A stretch of 55,061 nucleotides of DNA from an uncultured Helicobacter sp. (GTDB lineage: Bacteria; Campylobacterota; Campylobacteria; Campylobacterales; Helicobacteraceae). Shown here piece after piece: positions 7,244 through 16,831 of the stretch. The notes under the pieces are model-generated. The model was given only the letters and a program-made list of their open reading frames with translations. It was not told where the DNA came from and made no database searches. Numbering within the stretch: position 1 is the stretch's first letter; every line of letters starts with the position of its first letter. The translations under genes were made by a program, and so were the position numbers. The stretch is taken from assembly GCA_944326445.1 (NCBI GenBank), contig CALVDZ010000014.1, positions 1-55,061 on the forward strand, given 5' to 3'.

Positions 7244-8008
7244 ATGGCTTGGGACGCCAGTAAATATGTAGAATTTGAGAGTGAGAGAAATGTCGCAGTT
7301 TTGGATCTTATACAAAAAACAAAGCCTTTTTTAAGCAAGTGTGAAAATATCCTTGACATAGGCTGTGGACCGGGCAATAGCACAAGGCTTTTAAGAGAAA
7401 ATTTTAAAGATTCTAAGATGCTTGGCGTTGATAATTCAGAATCTATGCTAGAGAGGGCAAATTCCTTGCAAATCCCTAAATGTGAGTTTAGATTCTGCGA
7501 TATAAACAAGGACTTTTTAAGCCTAAATTCTAAATTTGATTTGCTTTTTGCAAACGCCTCCTTACACTGGATAAAAGAACAAGCTAGATTTTTCAAAGAA
7601 GCCTTAGAGCTGTTAGAAAATGAGGGCGTTTTAGCCGTGCAAATTCCACTTGATGATAAGTCTGTTTTTCATCAAATTTTGCAGAATTTAGCTAGGGATT
7701 TTGGCTTAAATTCTTCTAAAATTCGCGTCTTTTCATCTTTGATGATGCAGCAGTATTACGACATTTTAAAGCAAAATTTTAGCGACTTTGTGCTGTGGGA
7801 GAGCACCTACATACACCCGCTAGAAAATGTAGAATCCATAATCCGCTGGTATAGCGGCTCGGGACTGCGTCCGTATTTAGAATTAGTAAGCGATAAAGAA
7901 AGCTTTACAAATGAGCTTTTAAAAAGACTAAAAGAACAAATCAAGCCTCAAAAAGATGGCAAAGTCCTGCTGCAAGTGCCACGATTATTTTTCGTGGCTA
8001 AAAAATAG
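7244..8008 (+). CDS. tam: Trans-aconitate 2-methyltransferase-like SAM methyltransferase
   Basis: A soluble class I SAM-dependent methyltransferase of 254 residues. Motif I is ILDIGCGPGNSTRLL, followed by the acidic loop LGVDNSESMLERA and the later FDLLFANASLHWIKEQARFF. The start MAWDASKYVEFESERNVAV and overall length match the Tam family, which methylates trans-aconitate, a damaged citric acid cycle intermediate that inhibits aconitase. The ATG at 7244 follows AAAGGAGAAAAG and is preferred over an in-frame ATG at 7229, which lies in that ribosome site. It is convergent with pabA, 16 bp apart. Another small-molecule methyltransferase of the same fold cannot be excluded. Confidence 0.8.
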   Translation: MAWDASKYVEFESERNVAVLDLIQKTKPFLSKCENILDIGCGPGNSTRLLRENFKDSKMLGVDNSESMLERANSLQIPKCEFRFCDINKDFLSLNSKFDLLFANASLHWIKEQARFFKEALELLENEGVLAVQIPLDDKSVFHQILQNLARDFGLNSSKIRVFSSLMMQQYYDILKQNFSDFVLWESTYIHPLENVESIIRWYSGSGLRPYLELVSDKESFTNELLKRLKEQIKPQKDGKVLLQVPRLFFVAKK

Positions 8009-8024
8009 AAAAGAGTTAAAGCCA

Positions 8025-8585
8025 CTACAAATAAAGCCAATTTTTTAAAAGTCTTTTGCCATAGGTGCTTAAAATAGCTTCTGGGTGAAACTGCACACCA
8101 AAAGTCTTATACCGCTTGTGTGCTAATGCCATCTCTACACCCTCTTTACTTTTAGCTAGACTTTTAAGGCAGTTAGGCAGGGACTTTGCGTGTAAGGAGT
8201 GATACAAACACACCTCAAATTCCTTTGGGATTTTTGCAAAAAGCTCGTGTTTTTTGTGCTTGATAGTGGCTACTTTGCCGTGCTTAGGACTATCTAGCCT
8301 AGCTATCTTTCCTCCATAAGCCTCAACTATACACTGATAACCAAGACAAACGCCCAGTATGCTTTTGTGTCTAAAATATAAAATCGCCTCCAAGCACAGC
8401 GGCACTTCCTTTGGAGAATTTGGACCCGGTGCGATGAGTAGATGAGAAAAATCAAAACTTTCTAAGTCTTTAGCTAAAGTAAATTCATCGCTTTGCACCA
8501 CCTCTACCCTAGCTTTAAGGCTCTTTAGCAAGGCAACTAGATTATAAGTAAAGGAATCATAATTATCAAGCACTAAAATTTTCAT
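8025..8585 (-). CDS. pabA: Aminodeoxychorismate synthase glutamine amidotransferase (PabA/TrpG type)
   Basis: A 186-residue class I glutamine amidotransferase that supplies ammonia to PabB for p-aminobenzoate and folate synthesis. The nucleophile elbow GVCLGYQ (Cys) and the FGVQFHPEAILS segment (His, Glu) form the catalytic triad; LDNYDSFTYNL and LLIAPGPNSP are the typical early motifs. It starts 2 bp after the pabB-pabC fusion stop, so the two are one operon. The same family includes TrpG, but the partner gene identifies this one as PabA. Confidence 0.9.
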   Translation of the reverse strand: MKILVLDNYDSFTYNLVALLKSLKARVEVVQSDEFTLAKDLESFDFSHLLIAPGPNSPKEVPLCLEAILYFRHKSILGVCLGYQCIVEAYGGKIARLDSPKHGKVATIKHKKHELFAKIPKEFEVCLYHSLHAKSLPNCLKSLAKSKEGVEMALAHKRYKTFGVQFHPEAILSTYGKRLLKNWLYL

Positions 8586-8587
8586 CT

Positions 8588-10501
8588 TTACTCCAAATCA
8601 AGCTCTACAAGCCCACGCACTGAATTTATGGCATAAATTTTTTGTGCCTTTAACAAGTCTTTTTTGTATAAAACTCCCTCTTTTACCCTGCCAAGTCTTA
8701 GTAAAAACTGCCGTAAAAGCCCATTTAGCAAACCACACTCTAGGCTTGGTGTGTAAAAAAGCCCATCTTTTTGCAGGATAAGATTGCTCCTGCTGCCCTC
8801 TAAAAGCCTCTTTTTCTCATCAAAAAGGGCTATGTCAAAGCACTTATTTTCCTGCCAAAGCTTGTGGTATTTAGCAAAAGAACAAGAGCTTTTATGAAAG
8901 CTAAAATCATCTTTATACACAGGGCTATTTGCAAGGAGTAAAAGCGTATTTTGCGTCTTTTTTAAAGGGCTAAATTCAAAAAAATAACTGCCATCTTTTT
9001 TAAGGATAAGCTTTGCGATAGCCTCATTTTCAGGCTTTGAATGTATAGAATCTAAGCCCACTAGCGATATTGCAGAATCTAGAGAATCTAAGCAAATTGA
9101 CTTAGATAGTGTGTGCGAGTGTGGCGGAGTGAGGGCGGATTCATTTTCTGTGAGCGATACACAAGGGCGTGGTTTTGAAACTACACAATCTAACTCATCA
9201 AAAAAGCCGTATTTTTTGCTAAATAAGCCCTCACAAAGCTCTTTTAAATCCTTTGCAAAGTCCTTTTTATACTCTCTTTTTGCCTCTAAAACCCTCGCAA
9301 AGTCCTTAAAAATCCTATCACACTTAAAATTAAAATGCCTAGCACTAGCTAAGAGCCTTTCTAAATGCTCTTTAAAAAATAAAATTTCCCCACCTTTTAG
9401 ATACATAGTCTCAAAAAGATAAAATTCTTTTTGCAGAAAATCCCCCTTTAAAAAAGCACTCTTTAGCTCTAGCTCCCTAAACTCCTCTTCTAGCTTAGAA
9501 TCCCACACAAGCCCACTTCCAACGCCGTATCTAAAATTCTCATCGCCCTCTTTTCTAAAAAGCGTGCGAATGGCGACACTAAAGATGCTTTTATCCTTAT
9601 GCACTAGCCCTAAAGCCCCGCAGTAAATCCCCCTATGCCTTTGCTCTAGGGCTTTTATAAGCTTCATCGTCTCTTTTTTAGGAGCACCCGTTACCGAGCC
9701 ACAGGGAAAAAGAGCGGCGAAAATCTCAAAAAGTCTCACACCCTTATAAAGCCTTGCCTTGATAGTTGATGTCATTTGCAAGAGGCTTTTATAGCTCTCT
9801 ATCTCAAAAAGCCTTTTTACCTTTATATCCTTTGCGATATGGGCTAAATCATTTCTAAGCAAATCCACTATCATCACATTTTCACTTCTGTTTTTGACAT
9901 CGTTTTGTAAAAATTTAGCATTTTGTCTTGTCTCTTTTTTGTTTTTGCCCTTAGAGATAGTGCCTTTCATAGGCTTTGTTGTGATATTTCTTTTCTTAGT
10001 TTTAAAAAATAGCTCGGGCGAAAAGCTTAGAATCTGTAAATCCTCATTTTTAAGATACATTTTATATCTCGTGTTTTGCTCTTTTGCTAGGATTTTAAAA
10101 AGCTCTAAGCCGCTAAGATTTGTTTGCAATAATAATTCTTGTGTGAGATTTAGCTGATAGCTCTGCCCTTTAGCAACCCCTTCTTTTACTGCCTTAAAAG
10201 CCTTTTCATACTGACTAAATTCTAGCCTTGAAAGCTTTGGGTAGTATCTAGCCTCGCTTTGTAAGTCTTTCAGACTTTTTTTCTTAGCAAAGCCCTCAAA
10301 ATACGCCAAATTCTCATCGCTTTCATAGCTAGGACTTTCTAAAATTTTATAAAATTCATAAGAGACATAGCCTAAAAAGTAGTATTTATGCTTTAAGCTT
10401 TCAAGCTTTTTAAAAAGCTTTTTTGCCTCTTTAAAGCTTTTAGCCCTAAGCTTTATCACACTTTCATAGTAAAGATACTCATCAAAGATAGCAAAATCCA
10501 C
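8588..10501 (-). CDS. pabB: Aminodeoxychorismate synthase component I / aminodeoxychorismate lyase fusion (PabB-PabC)
   Basis: A 637-residue bifunctional folate enzyme. The N-terminal part (to about residue 355) is a chorismate-binding domain: MKGTISKGKNKKETRQN, IVDLLRNDL, LFPCGSVTGAPKKETM, then RGIYCGALG. From about residue 360 it is a fold-type IV PLP protein: YLFETMYLKGGEILFFKEHL, the probable Schiff-base Lys in SFHKSSCSF, and EGSRSNLILQKDGLFYTP. Together with PabA these turn chorismate into p-aminobenzoate. The start at 10501 is GTG with AGGCTAGGC upstream. The segment around residues 440-480 is rich in Ser and encoded by AGATTCT-type words, apparently a linker insertion. The PabB-PabC fusion is usual in Campylobacteria. 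Confidence 0.9.
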   Translation of the reverse strand: MDFAIFDEYLYYESVIKLRAKSFKEAKKLFKKLESLKHKYYFLGYVSYEFYKILESPSYESDENLAYFEGFAKKKSLKDLQSEARYYPKLSRLEFSQYEKAFKAVKEGVAKGQSYQLNLTQELLLQTNLSGLELFKILAKEQNTRYKMYLKNEDLQILSFSPELFFKTKKRNITTKPMKGTISKGKNKKETRQNAKFLQNDVKNRSENVMIVDLLRNDLAHIAKDIKVKRLFEIESYKSLLQMTSTIKARLYKGVRLFEIFAALFPCGSVTGAPKKETMKLIKALEQRHRGIYCGALGLVHKDKSIFSVAIRTLFRKEGDENFRYGVGSGLVWDSKLEEEFRELELKSAFLKGDFLQKEFYLFETMYLKGGEILFFKEHLERLLASARHFNFKCDRIFKDFARVLEAKREYKKDFAKDLKELCEGLFSKKYGFFDELDCVVSKPRPCVSLTENESALTPPHSHTLSKSICLDSLDSAISLVGLDSIHSKPENEAIAKLILKKDGSYFFEFSPLKKTQNTLLLLANSPVYKDDFSFHKSSCSFAKYHKLWQENKCFDIALFDEKKRLLEGSRSNLILQKDGLFYTPSLECGLLNGLLRQFLLRLGRVKEGVLYKKDLLKAQKIYAINSVRGLVELDLE

Positions 10502-10608
10502 GCCTAGCCTTTTTGTCCGTTTTTTATGGTATTATAGCAGCACTTGCACCTAAGGGTTTTTAGCAAAATTTTAGCAAATCCCATCGCCATTTTATTTAAG
10601 GAATTTTT

Positions 10609-11544
10609 ATGTCCTCAAAAAACTCAAATTCCCTCACTCTAGGCATTATCCTTATGCTTATCTCCACTATCTTTTTTGCTTTGATGAATGCCCTTGTGAA
10701 ATACCTTTCAAACCTTGGCTACTCCTCTATGGAGAATGTCTTTTTTCGTGCCTTTTTTATGGTGCTCTCTCTTTATGCTCTAGCCGGATTTTACCCTGTG
10801 CTTAAGCCCTTTTTTAAGAATCTTAAAAGGCTAGAATTTAAGCCAAAGGCTAAGGGCGGCTTAAAGCCTATGCTTTTGCGCTCCTTTTTTGGTGCGGTGG
10901 CGGTTGGCATAGGGTATTATAACTTCGCCACTATCCCGCTAGGTATCGCCACTGCCTTTTTGCAAGCCTCGCCTATCTTTGTCGTCTTTCTCTCCTTTTT
11001 CACACGCAACAAACCTAGCCTTTTTGTAAGCCTCGCTACGATAATAGGATTTGTGGGCGTGCTATTAATCGCAAATCCTAGCACAAGCTCCATACCTCTC
11101 ATAAACGCTATCTTAGGCGTCTTTGGCTCTATCTGTGCGGCACTCGCTTTTCTTACCATACCCAGCCTAAAGAGATTCTACACTGCAGAATCCGTAAGCC
11201 TATACTACGGGCTTTCTATGTGCGTGGTGGGTATCGCGGGCGTCTTTGTGCCTGTGGAAAAAATGGGCGGTTTTATCCTGCCTGATAGCTTTGCTTTAAC
11301 TCTTTTTGTCCTCACAGGCATTACGGGTGCAGCGGGGCAGTATCTAATGACTAAGTCCTATATGTATGCAAAGCCCGGTATCGTCGCACCTATAGCCTAT
11401 ATGCGTATCGTGTGGAGCGTGTTTTTGGGTATGGCTTTGGGCGATAGCTTAAATTTACTGCCTAGCATAGGCATAGCTTTAATCGTGCTTTCAGGCGTCT
11501 TAATAGCCCTGCCCGTGTTTTGGCGGGAGTATAGGAGCGCATAG
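10609..11544 (+). CDS. DMT-superfamily transporter with two EamA domains
   Basis: A 311-residue inner-membrane protein with about ten hydrophobic helices arranged as two EamA repeats (roughly residues 10-155 and 165-305), the drug/metabolite transporter architecture. Small-residue-rich helices such as GAVAVGIGYYNFATIPLGIA and the GAAGQYLMTKSYMYAKPGIV segment of the second repeat are typical. The start at 10609 follows AAGGAA. A probable -10 (TATTATAG) is at about 10529-10536 and would be shared by a divergent promoter region with pabB. The substrate is unknown; relatives export amino acids, nucleosides or metabolites. Confidence 0.85.
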   Translation: MSSKNSNSLTLGIILMLISTIFFALMNALVKYLSNLGYSSMENVFFRAFFMVLSLYALAGFYPVLKPFFKNLKRLEFKPKAKGGLKPMLLRSFFGAVAVGIGYYNFATIPLGIATAFLQASPIFVVFLSFFTRNKPSLFVSLATIIGFVGVLLIANPSTSSIPLINAILGVFGSICAALAFLTIPSLKRFYTAESVSLYYGLSMCVVGIAGVFVPVEKMGGFILPDSFALTLFVLTGITGAAGQYLMTKSYMYAKPGIVAPIAYMRIVWSVFLGMALGDSLNLLPSIGIALIVLSGVLIALPVFWREYRSA

Positions 11545-11664
11545 CTTTGCCTAGTGATAAAATAATCCTATCAGCAAGTCGCGCATAATGTTTCCTTGAG
11601 TGTTTTGGTGCTACGATGGTGCGCTAAATGAAACTCTCTATTGACAACCTAGGATTTATGCTCA

Positions 11665-14600
11665 ATGATACGCAATTTTGGAATTTTTTTGTATGTTTGT
11701 ATCGCGCAGGGGTGGCTATACGCCTCGGCTCTTGATCCAAAATTTGCCTATCAATACTATTTAGACTTCGCGCTCAATCGCGCTCAGTTTAGCCCAAATG
11801 CTTCAAACCTCACTATCCCTGCAAAAGATCCTGCCAACACCCTCACGCTCCCCGCCCCTATGCCCGATTTCTCTGCGGCAAATTTGAAGGGCACTTGGCA
11901 GAGTGAAGTAACTAACATAGGCTTAGGCTATGCCATCACCGCGGCGCATATGCTAAAGGCTAATCTCGGAGGCTCTATGAAGACAGGCTCTAGCCTCAAC
12001 TTTGGCGGGGTTAGCTCTGTGGTGGTAGATAGTGCCCATTCTCATTTTAACTTTACTACCGCTCCGGGGGATTTTGCTGTGCTAAAGATGAGCAAACTAA
12101 GTCTCAATAATGAAGCGCACCTTAGCCCCCACCTAGACTTTGTGAGCACAAAAGATCCAATGAGGGGGAAGGCTCAGTAAAGATAGAGGGAGCAATGCCT
12201 ACCACACAGGCGGGCTTTTGAAGCTAGATGCGGTGGGCGATCCCTTTACGCTTGCTATGGTTGCCTATGATTGGCGCAATGGCAATCTTAGAATCCCCTT
12301 TGGCTCTTCATCTGCGCCCGGAGACTCTAGCTCGGCACTCTATGTGTATGACAATCTCGATAAAAAATGGTATGCCGTGGGTGTGGTTAGTCAGAGTAAT
12401 TGCGATGGGAATTATGAAACCCTTTGCTCTCAAGTGCAATACACTCTTATCAATGATGAGCTTATTGAAGAGCTTAAAGAGCCCAAATCGGTGTTTATAG
12501 GCAGTGGGGCTTATCGCTTTGATAGTGCGGGTAAGTTGTTAGATTCTAATGGTGGAGATTTGGGTGCGCACACAATCTTAGATTCTGTAGCTGGAGAGAA
12601 TTTATGACATAACATTAACAACAAAGGCAATTACGCGCAACGACTGCAAGCGATGAAAGCTAGCAAGGACTTGTATTTTAGCGACTCTGGAACACTCTCC
12701 TTAGAGAAAGACATCGATTTGGGCGCGGGCGTTTTGGTCTTTGGCAAAGATTCTGTGTGGAGCATTGAGAATGCGGGTGGCGCGAATAATGGAGCGAATA
12801 ATGGCACAGGCAACAACGCAAATCCTTGGTTTTTGCACGGCGGGATTTATGCGGATTCTGGAGCGCGTATCACTTATAATGTCGCCACTAAAAAAGATGA
12901 TTTTTTGCACAAGCTAGGGGAGGGCACACTCGTAGTTACTAGCTCTAGTCCAGATGCGGGGCTTAGGATAGGGCAGGGGCGATGGGCTAAGCTTTAAGGA
13001 AGTGTATTTTGTCAGCGGGCGTGGGGAGCTAAGGCTAGAGAGCGCGAGCAATATCGATACAAATTATGTGTATTTTGGTGCGCGCGGCGGGAAGCTTGAT
13101 ATGAATGGGCAGGATCTTAAGTTTGAGAGAATCTATGCGAGTGATAATGGCGCAAATATCCTAAACTCAAGTGCTGCTGCCGCCACGCTCACGATAAACA
13201 ACACGCAGGATTATCTCTACCACGGCAATATCGCCTCAAGCGCAGGCGGTATCAATATAGAATCTAGCACAAGAGCTAATCTCATCTTTGATGGCAATAT
13301 TGACAATGCTAAGGGCACGATGCGCTTTAGCAATGGTAGCCTCACTTTTCAAGGACACCCCACAATCTACGCCTTTGTCAATGAGGAGGTAAAAGAGAAG
13401 TTAGATTCTATGAATTTAGGTGAAGGGGTTTTCACTAGCCCCACGAGCTTTTCTCAAGGCGATTGGGAGCATAGGGAGTTTGTGCTTAAAACCTTAGATT
13501 TGCAAAGTGCGAGCTTTAGCCTAGCGCGCAACGCCACCCTGCGCACGACTATAAACGCTACAGATTCTACCCTAAGCCTAGGCACAAGCACCCTATGGCG
13601 TGATGAAAACGATGGGGAGAATGTAAGCACAAACGCTAGAGACGGCAACGAGATTCTAGTAGGGAGTGATCAGCTTGAGGGCGTAGGCAAGGATATGAGA
13701 TTTACTCAAAATCTAAGGCAAGGGCAAATCGCAGATTCTGCAAAGGGAGAGGTGTTCTTTGTAGGCGATGTGAATCTTAGCAACTCAAGCGCGCGCTTAG
13801 ATTCTATGTATTTTATGGGGGATATAGAATCTAAGGGCGGCAGCAACACGATAGAGATATTAGATTCTACCCTGCAGGGCAATATCACAAACACAAACGC
13901 CACAACCACGCTTTCACTCAACCGTGCGCACACTAAGCGCAAATCACGCCACCTTTAGCCTACAAGTGGATTTGGCAAACAACACCGCCCAAAGAGTAGA
14001 ATCTAGCCTACATACGCAAGGGGGCAGCAATACACTGCTATTGCACCTGCTTGCTGCCCCAAGCACTAGCGCAGCGTCGCCAAGCCTCCTCCTTGCCTCC
14101 CTGCAAGATTCTAAACAGAATCTAAGCAAGGAGTATTTTGCCCTCCCCGATATACAGGAGGGCTTTAGCACATATACGCCAAATGTCGCTTTCACACATA
14201 AGGGCGATAAGGCGCAGTGGAGCTTAGAGCTAAAATCGCACGAAGAGAGCGGCAGCCAAAATAGTGGCAGTGAGAGCGGCGGTAGTCAAAACAACGCTAT
14301 GGGAGAGAATCTAAACTACTTTAGTATCCGCCCCAATGCAGAATCGCTAAACCGCGCCAATGGGCTTTTTAACCAAGTGCTACTAGGCTATGTCATTGAG
14401 TGGAACAACCTGCAAAAGCGAATGGGCGAATTGCGCGAAAATCCAAAGGCAGTGGGCGCGTGGGTGCGCACCTTTGGCAGAGGGAGCAGCGAGGGTAATT
14501 ATCGTGGGAATTTCTTTGAGGTGCAGCTAGGGAGTGATTATCAGCTGCCCTTTAGAGGGGGCAAACTCTATGTGGGCGGGCTGCTAAACTACACGCGCAA

Positions 14601-15429
14601 TCTCCTCCAAGGCGTGGGCACAGGCGCGCAGAGCAATGGCTATGGCGCGGGCGTGTATGTGAGCGCGCTTTTTGATAGCGGGGTGTATGTGGATTCTGTG
14701 CTGCGCTATGTGTATAAGGAGCATTCTATCGATGCGAGCTTTATCCCAAATGGCGCAGGCGGGATAAGTGGCTTAAGTGGTGCTAGTGGGGGCAATACCT
14801 TGCTTTTTAGTGTTGAGGGCGGATATAGGCTTAGGCTAGAGGATTTTTTCACACATAGGGCGTTTAGGCATTTCTACCTAGAGCCACAAGTCGAGCTTAT
14901 CGCGGGCTATCTGCAAGGGGCAAAATGGCAAAATGCAATCGTGAGCTTAGAGCTTAGGGATTCTGTGCCTGTGAGTGTGAAGCCAGCACTTTTTGTCGGC
15001 AAGCGATTTTTCTTTAGCCCCAAGGGTGCGGGCGCACACGCCGCTTGCGCTAGCCCATCACGCACACGCCCCGCTTCACAGAATCTTTTGGGAGATTCTG
15101 TGCGAGATTTTGCTCAAGATTCTGAGCAATCCCCTAAGCAAAGCGCGCAGGCTATGAGTGATTGTCTCACACCGCAGGATCAGAGCCTTGGTATGCGCTT
15201 TGGGCTAGGTGGGGCGATTGATATGCACCGCTATGGGGATAGGATTTTGCGCGATAGGAGCGGGGCGCGCGAGCTTAGAGGCATAGCCGATAGCCGTATG
15301 TTTGCCTCTCTCTCACTTGATTATGTGCTAAGTGAGTGATTGCGCTTTCATCTCGAGTTTGAGCGTAGCTTTTTTGGAATCTTAAATATCGATTGGCTCG
15401 CAAGTGCGAATATGCGCGTGGGATTTTAG
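11665..15429 (+). pseudogene. S6-peptidase (IgA-protease/SPATE-like) autotransporter, decayed
   Basis: The intact gene would encode roughly 1,250 residues: signal peptide (MIRNFGIFLYVCIAQGWLYA), an S6 serine protease passenger with His in ITAAHM (codon 11947), Asp in GDFAVLKM (12070) and Ser in APGDSSSALYVYD (12326), a beta-helical region (VYFVSGRGELRL), and a C-terminal beta-barrel from about 14400 ending in Phe. Five lesions break it: a one-base shift at the G5 run 12164-12168; TGA at 12605-12607; an extra base at about 12980; a shift of probably two bases in a CA repeat at about 13930; and TGA at 15337-15339, after which the frame continues to a natural end NMRVGF at 15429. Both stop codons sit where TGG (Trp) would fit. 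The active site reads GDSS rather than the usual GDSG. No full-length product is possible as written. Confidence 0.85.
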
Positions 15430-15439
15430 GGAGCATAGG

Positions 15440-16705
15440 CTAGGGCTTTTCATACCTTTTGCCTAGATAAAATCCCAAAGCCCCCCATACAAATGAAAGC
15501 AGCGCGCCCACTAGCAGCGTAGCACCCACGCCAAGCTTTAATACCGCGCTTTCAACTTGCGCTCCTAGCGCATCGCCCCCGCGATACACAACGGTGTCAA
15601 AGAAATTTTTTACCTTGTATTTAGAATCAGAATCTAGCGGGACAAAGAGCATCTCTCTGCCCGGCTTTACAAGCGCATACTCGCCCACCCTACGCACACT
15701 CATCACAATCACAAAGGGCAAAAACATCGGGTGAGTGAAGCTAAGTATCACAAAGCCCACGCCCACCACAAAGCCAAGCAAGGAGAGCAGCCACCTAAGT
15801 CCTAACTCTGCAATCTTAGCGGTAAAAAAAATCTGTATGATAAAGCTGAGAGTCTGCACGATAAAATCGATATTTGCAAAGGCTTGCGTGCGTGCCTCAC
15901 GCGTGGGGAAAAGCTCTTTGATAATCCGTGCTTGCTCCATATACAAAAAGGTGCTCACACTTGTGAGCAGCAGGATAAAAGCTAGGAAAGCTAAGAGGTA
16001 TTTGGAGTGCAAGATAAGGCTAAAGCCCGCAAAAGGATTGCGCGAGCCGATAGGCTTTTGGAATCTATGCGTAAATTCCTCTTTATCTAGTGCGAATTTT
16101 TGCGCCTCTTTGACTAAAAGCCACTTAAGAGCAAGGCTAAGGCACAAAAACATAAGGGAGAGGAAAATAAAATTTGTATTGCCAAGATATGAGACAAAGA
16201 GGCTCACAAGGGCTGCCCCCACGATACTCCCAAGGCTTGCCCCAGCAGAGATAATGCCAAAAAGCCGCTTGCTAGAATCCTGCCTAAACACATCAGCTAG
16301 CAAACTCCACGCACTAGAAATCACAAAGAGATTAAACACCGACACCCACACATAAAACACTCTACAAAGCCACACAAACGCCTCAGTATGCGGGGCGATA
16401 AGGGACATAGCGACATAAAAGCCCAAGAGATTGAGGGCAAAAAAGCAATAAATGGTATTAAGGTAGTTTTTGCGCTTCACCTTTGTGCTAAGCCACATCG
16501 CAAGCAAGGAGGCAAAGAGCGTAGCCACAAAAGTGCTCAAAAAAAGCCATTTGAGCTCCTCCTCTCCGCCCTCTAGCCCTAGAGAATCCCTCAAAGGACG
16601 CAAGAGGGCATAGCTCGCAAAAAGCACGAAAATAAAGCTAGCAGAGAGGATAAGCAGGGGCAGCTCCCCTCTTTTGACACTAAAGATTTTATAGAGTAGA
16701 TTCAT
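15440..16705 (-). CDS. MFS-like transporter, ADP/ATP-translocase (Tlc/NTT)-like
   Basis: A 421-residue inner-membrane protein with about 11-12 hydrophobic helices. The start (MNLLYKIFSVKRGELPLLIL) with ASYALLRPLRDSLGLEGG, followed by LKWLFLSTFVATLF, resembles the ATP:ADP antiporter-like branch of the MFS. KLPGREML-like segments (LVKPGREMLFVPL) and KVKNFFDTVVYRGGDALGAQ also occur in that branch. In free-living bacteria these proteins are poorly characterised and need not carry nucleotides, so the substrate is open. The gene is convergent with the autotransporter remnant, 10 bp from its reconstructed stop. Confidence 0.65.
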   Translation of the reverse strand: MNLLYKIFSVKRGELPLLILSASFIFVLFASYALLRPLRDSLGLEGGEEELKWLFLSTFVATLFASLLAMWLSTKVKRKNYLNTIYCFFALNLLGFYVAMSLIAPHTEAFVWLCRVFYVWVSVFNLFVISSAWSLLADVFRQDSSKRLFGIISAGASLGSIVGAALVSLFVSYLGNTNFIFLSLMFLCLSLALKWLLVKEAQKFALDKEEFTHRFQKPIGSRNPFAGFSLILHSKYLLAFLAFILLLTSVSTFLYMEQARIIKELFPTREARTQAFANIDFIVQTLSFIIQIFFTAKIAELGLRWLLSLLGFVVGVGFVILSFTHPMFLPFVIVMSVRRVGEYALVKPGREMLFVPLDSDSKYKVKNFFDTVVYRGGDALGAQVESAVLKLGVGATLLVGALLSFVWGALGFYLGKRYEKP

Positions 16706-16831
16706 ACTTTGCCTTTATTGTATGTGGTGGGTTGCCCACTGCGCGTCATAGTGCAAAGCCGCGGCGCACAATGTGGCAACAACATGAGGAGTATTATAGA
16801 TAATGAGGGTAACTCTAAGGGGGCGCAGCAC

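Noticed and set aside
12605..15339. TGA read as Trp (recoding) in the autotransporter
   Set aside because: All other genes in the window end normally at TGA, TAA or TAG, and the same gene also carries three frameshifts, so decay is simpler.
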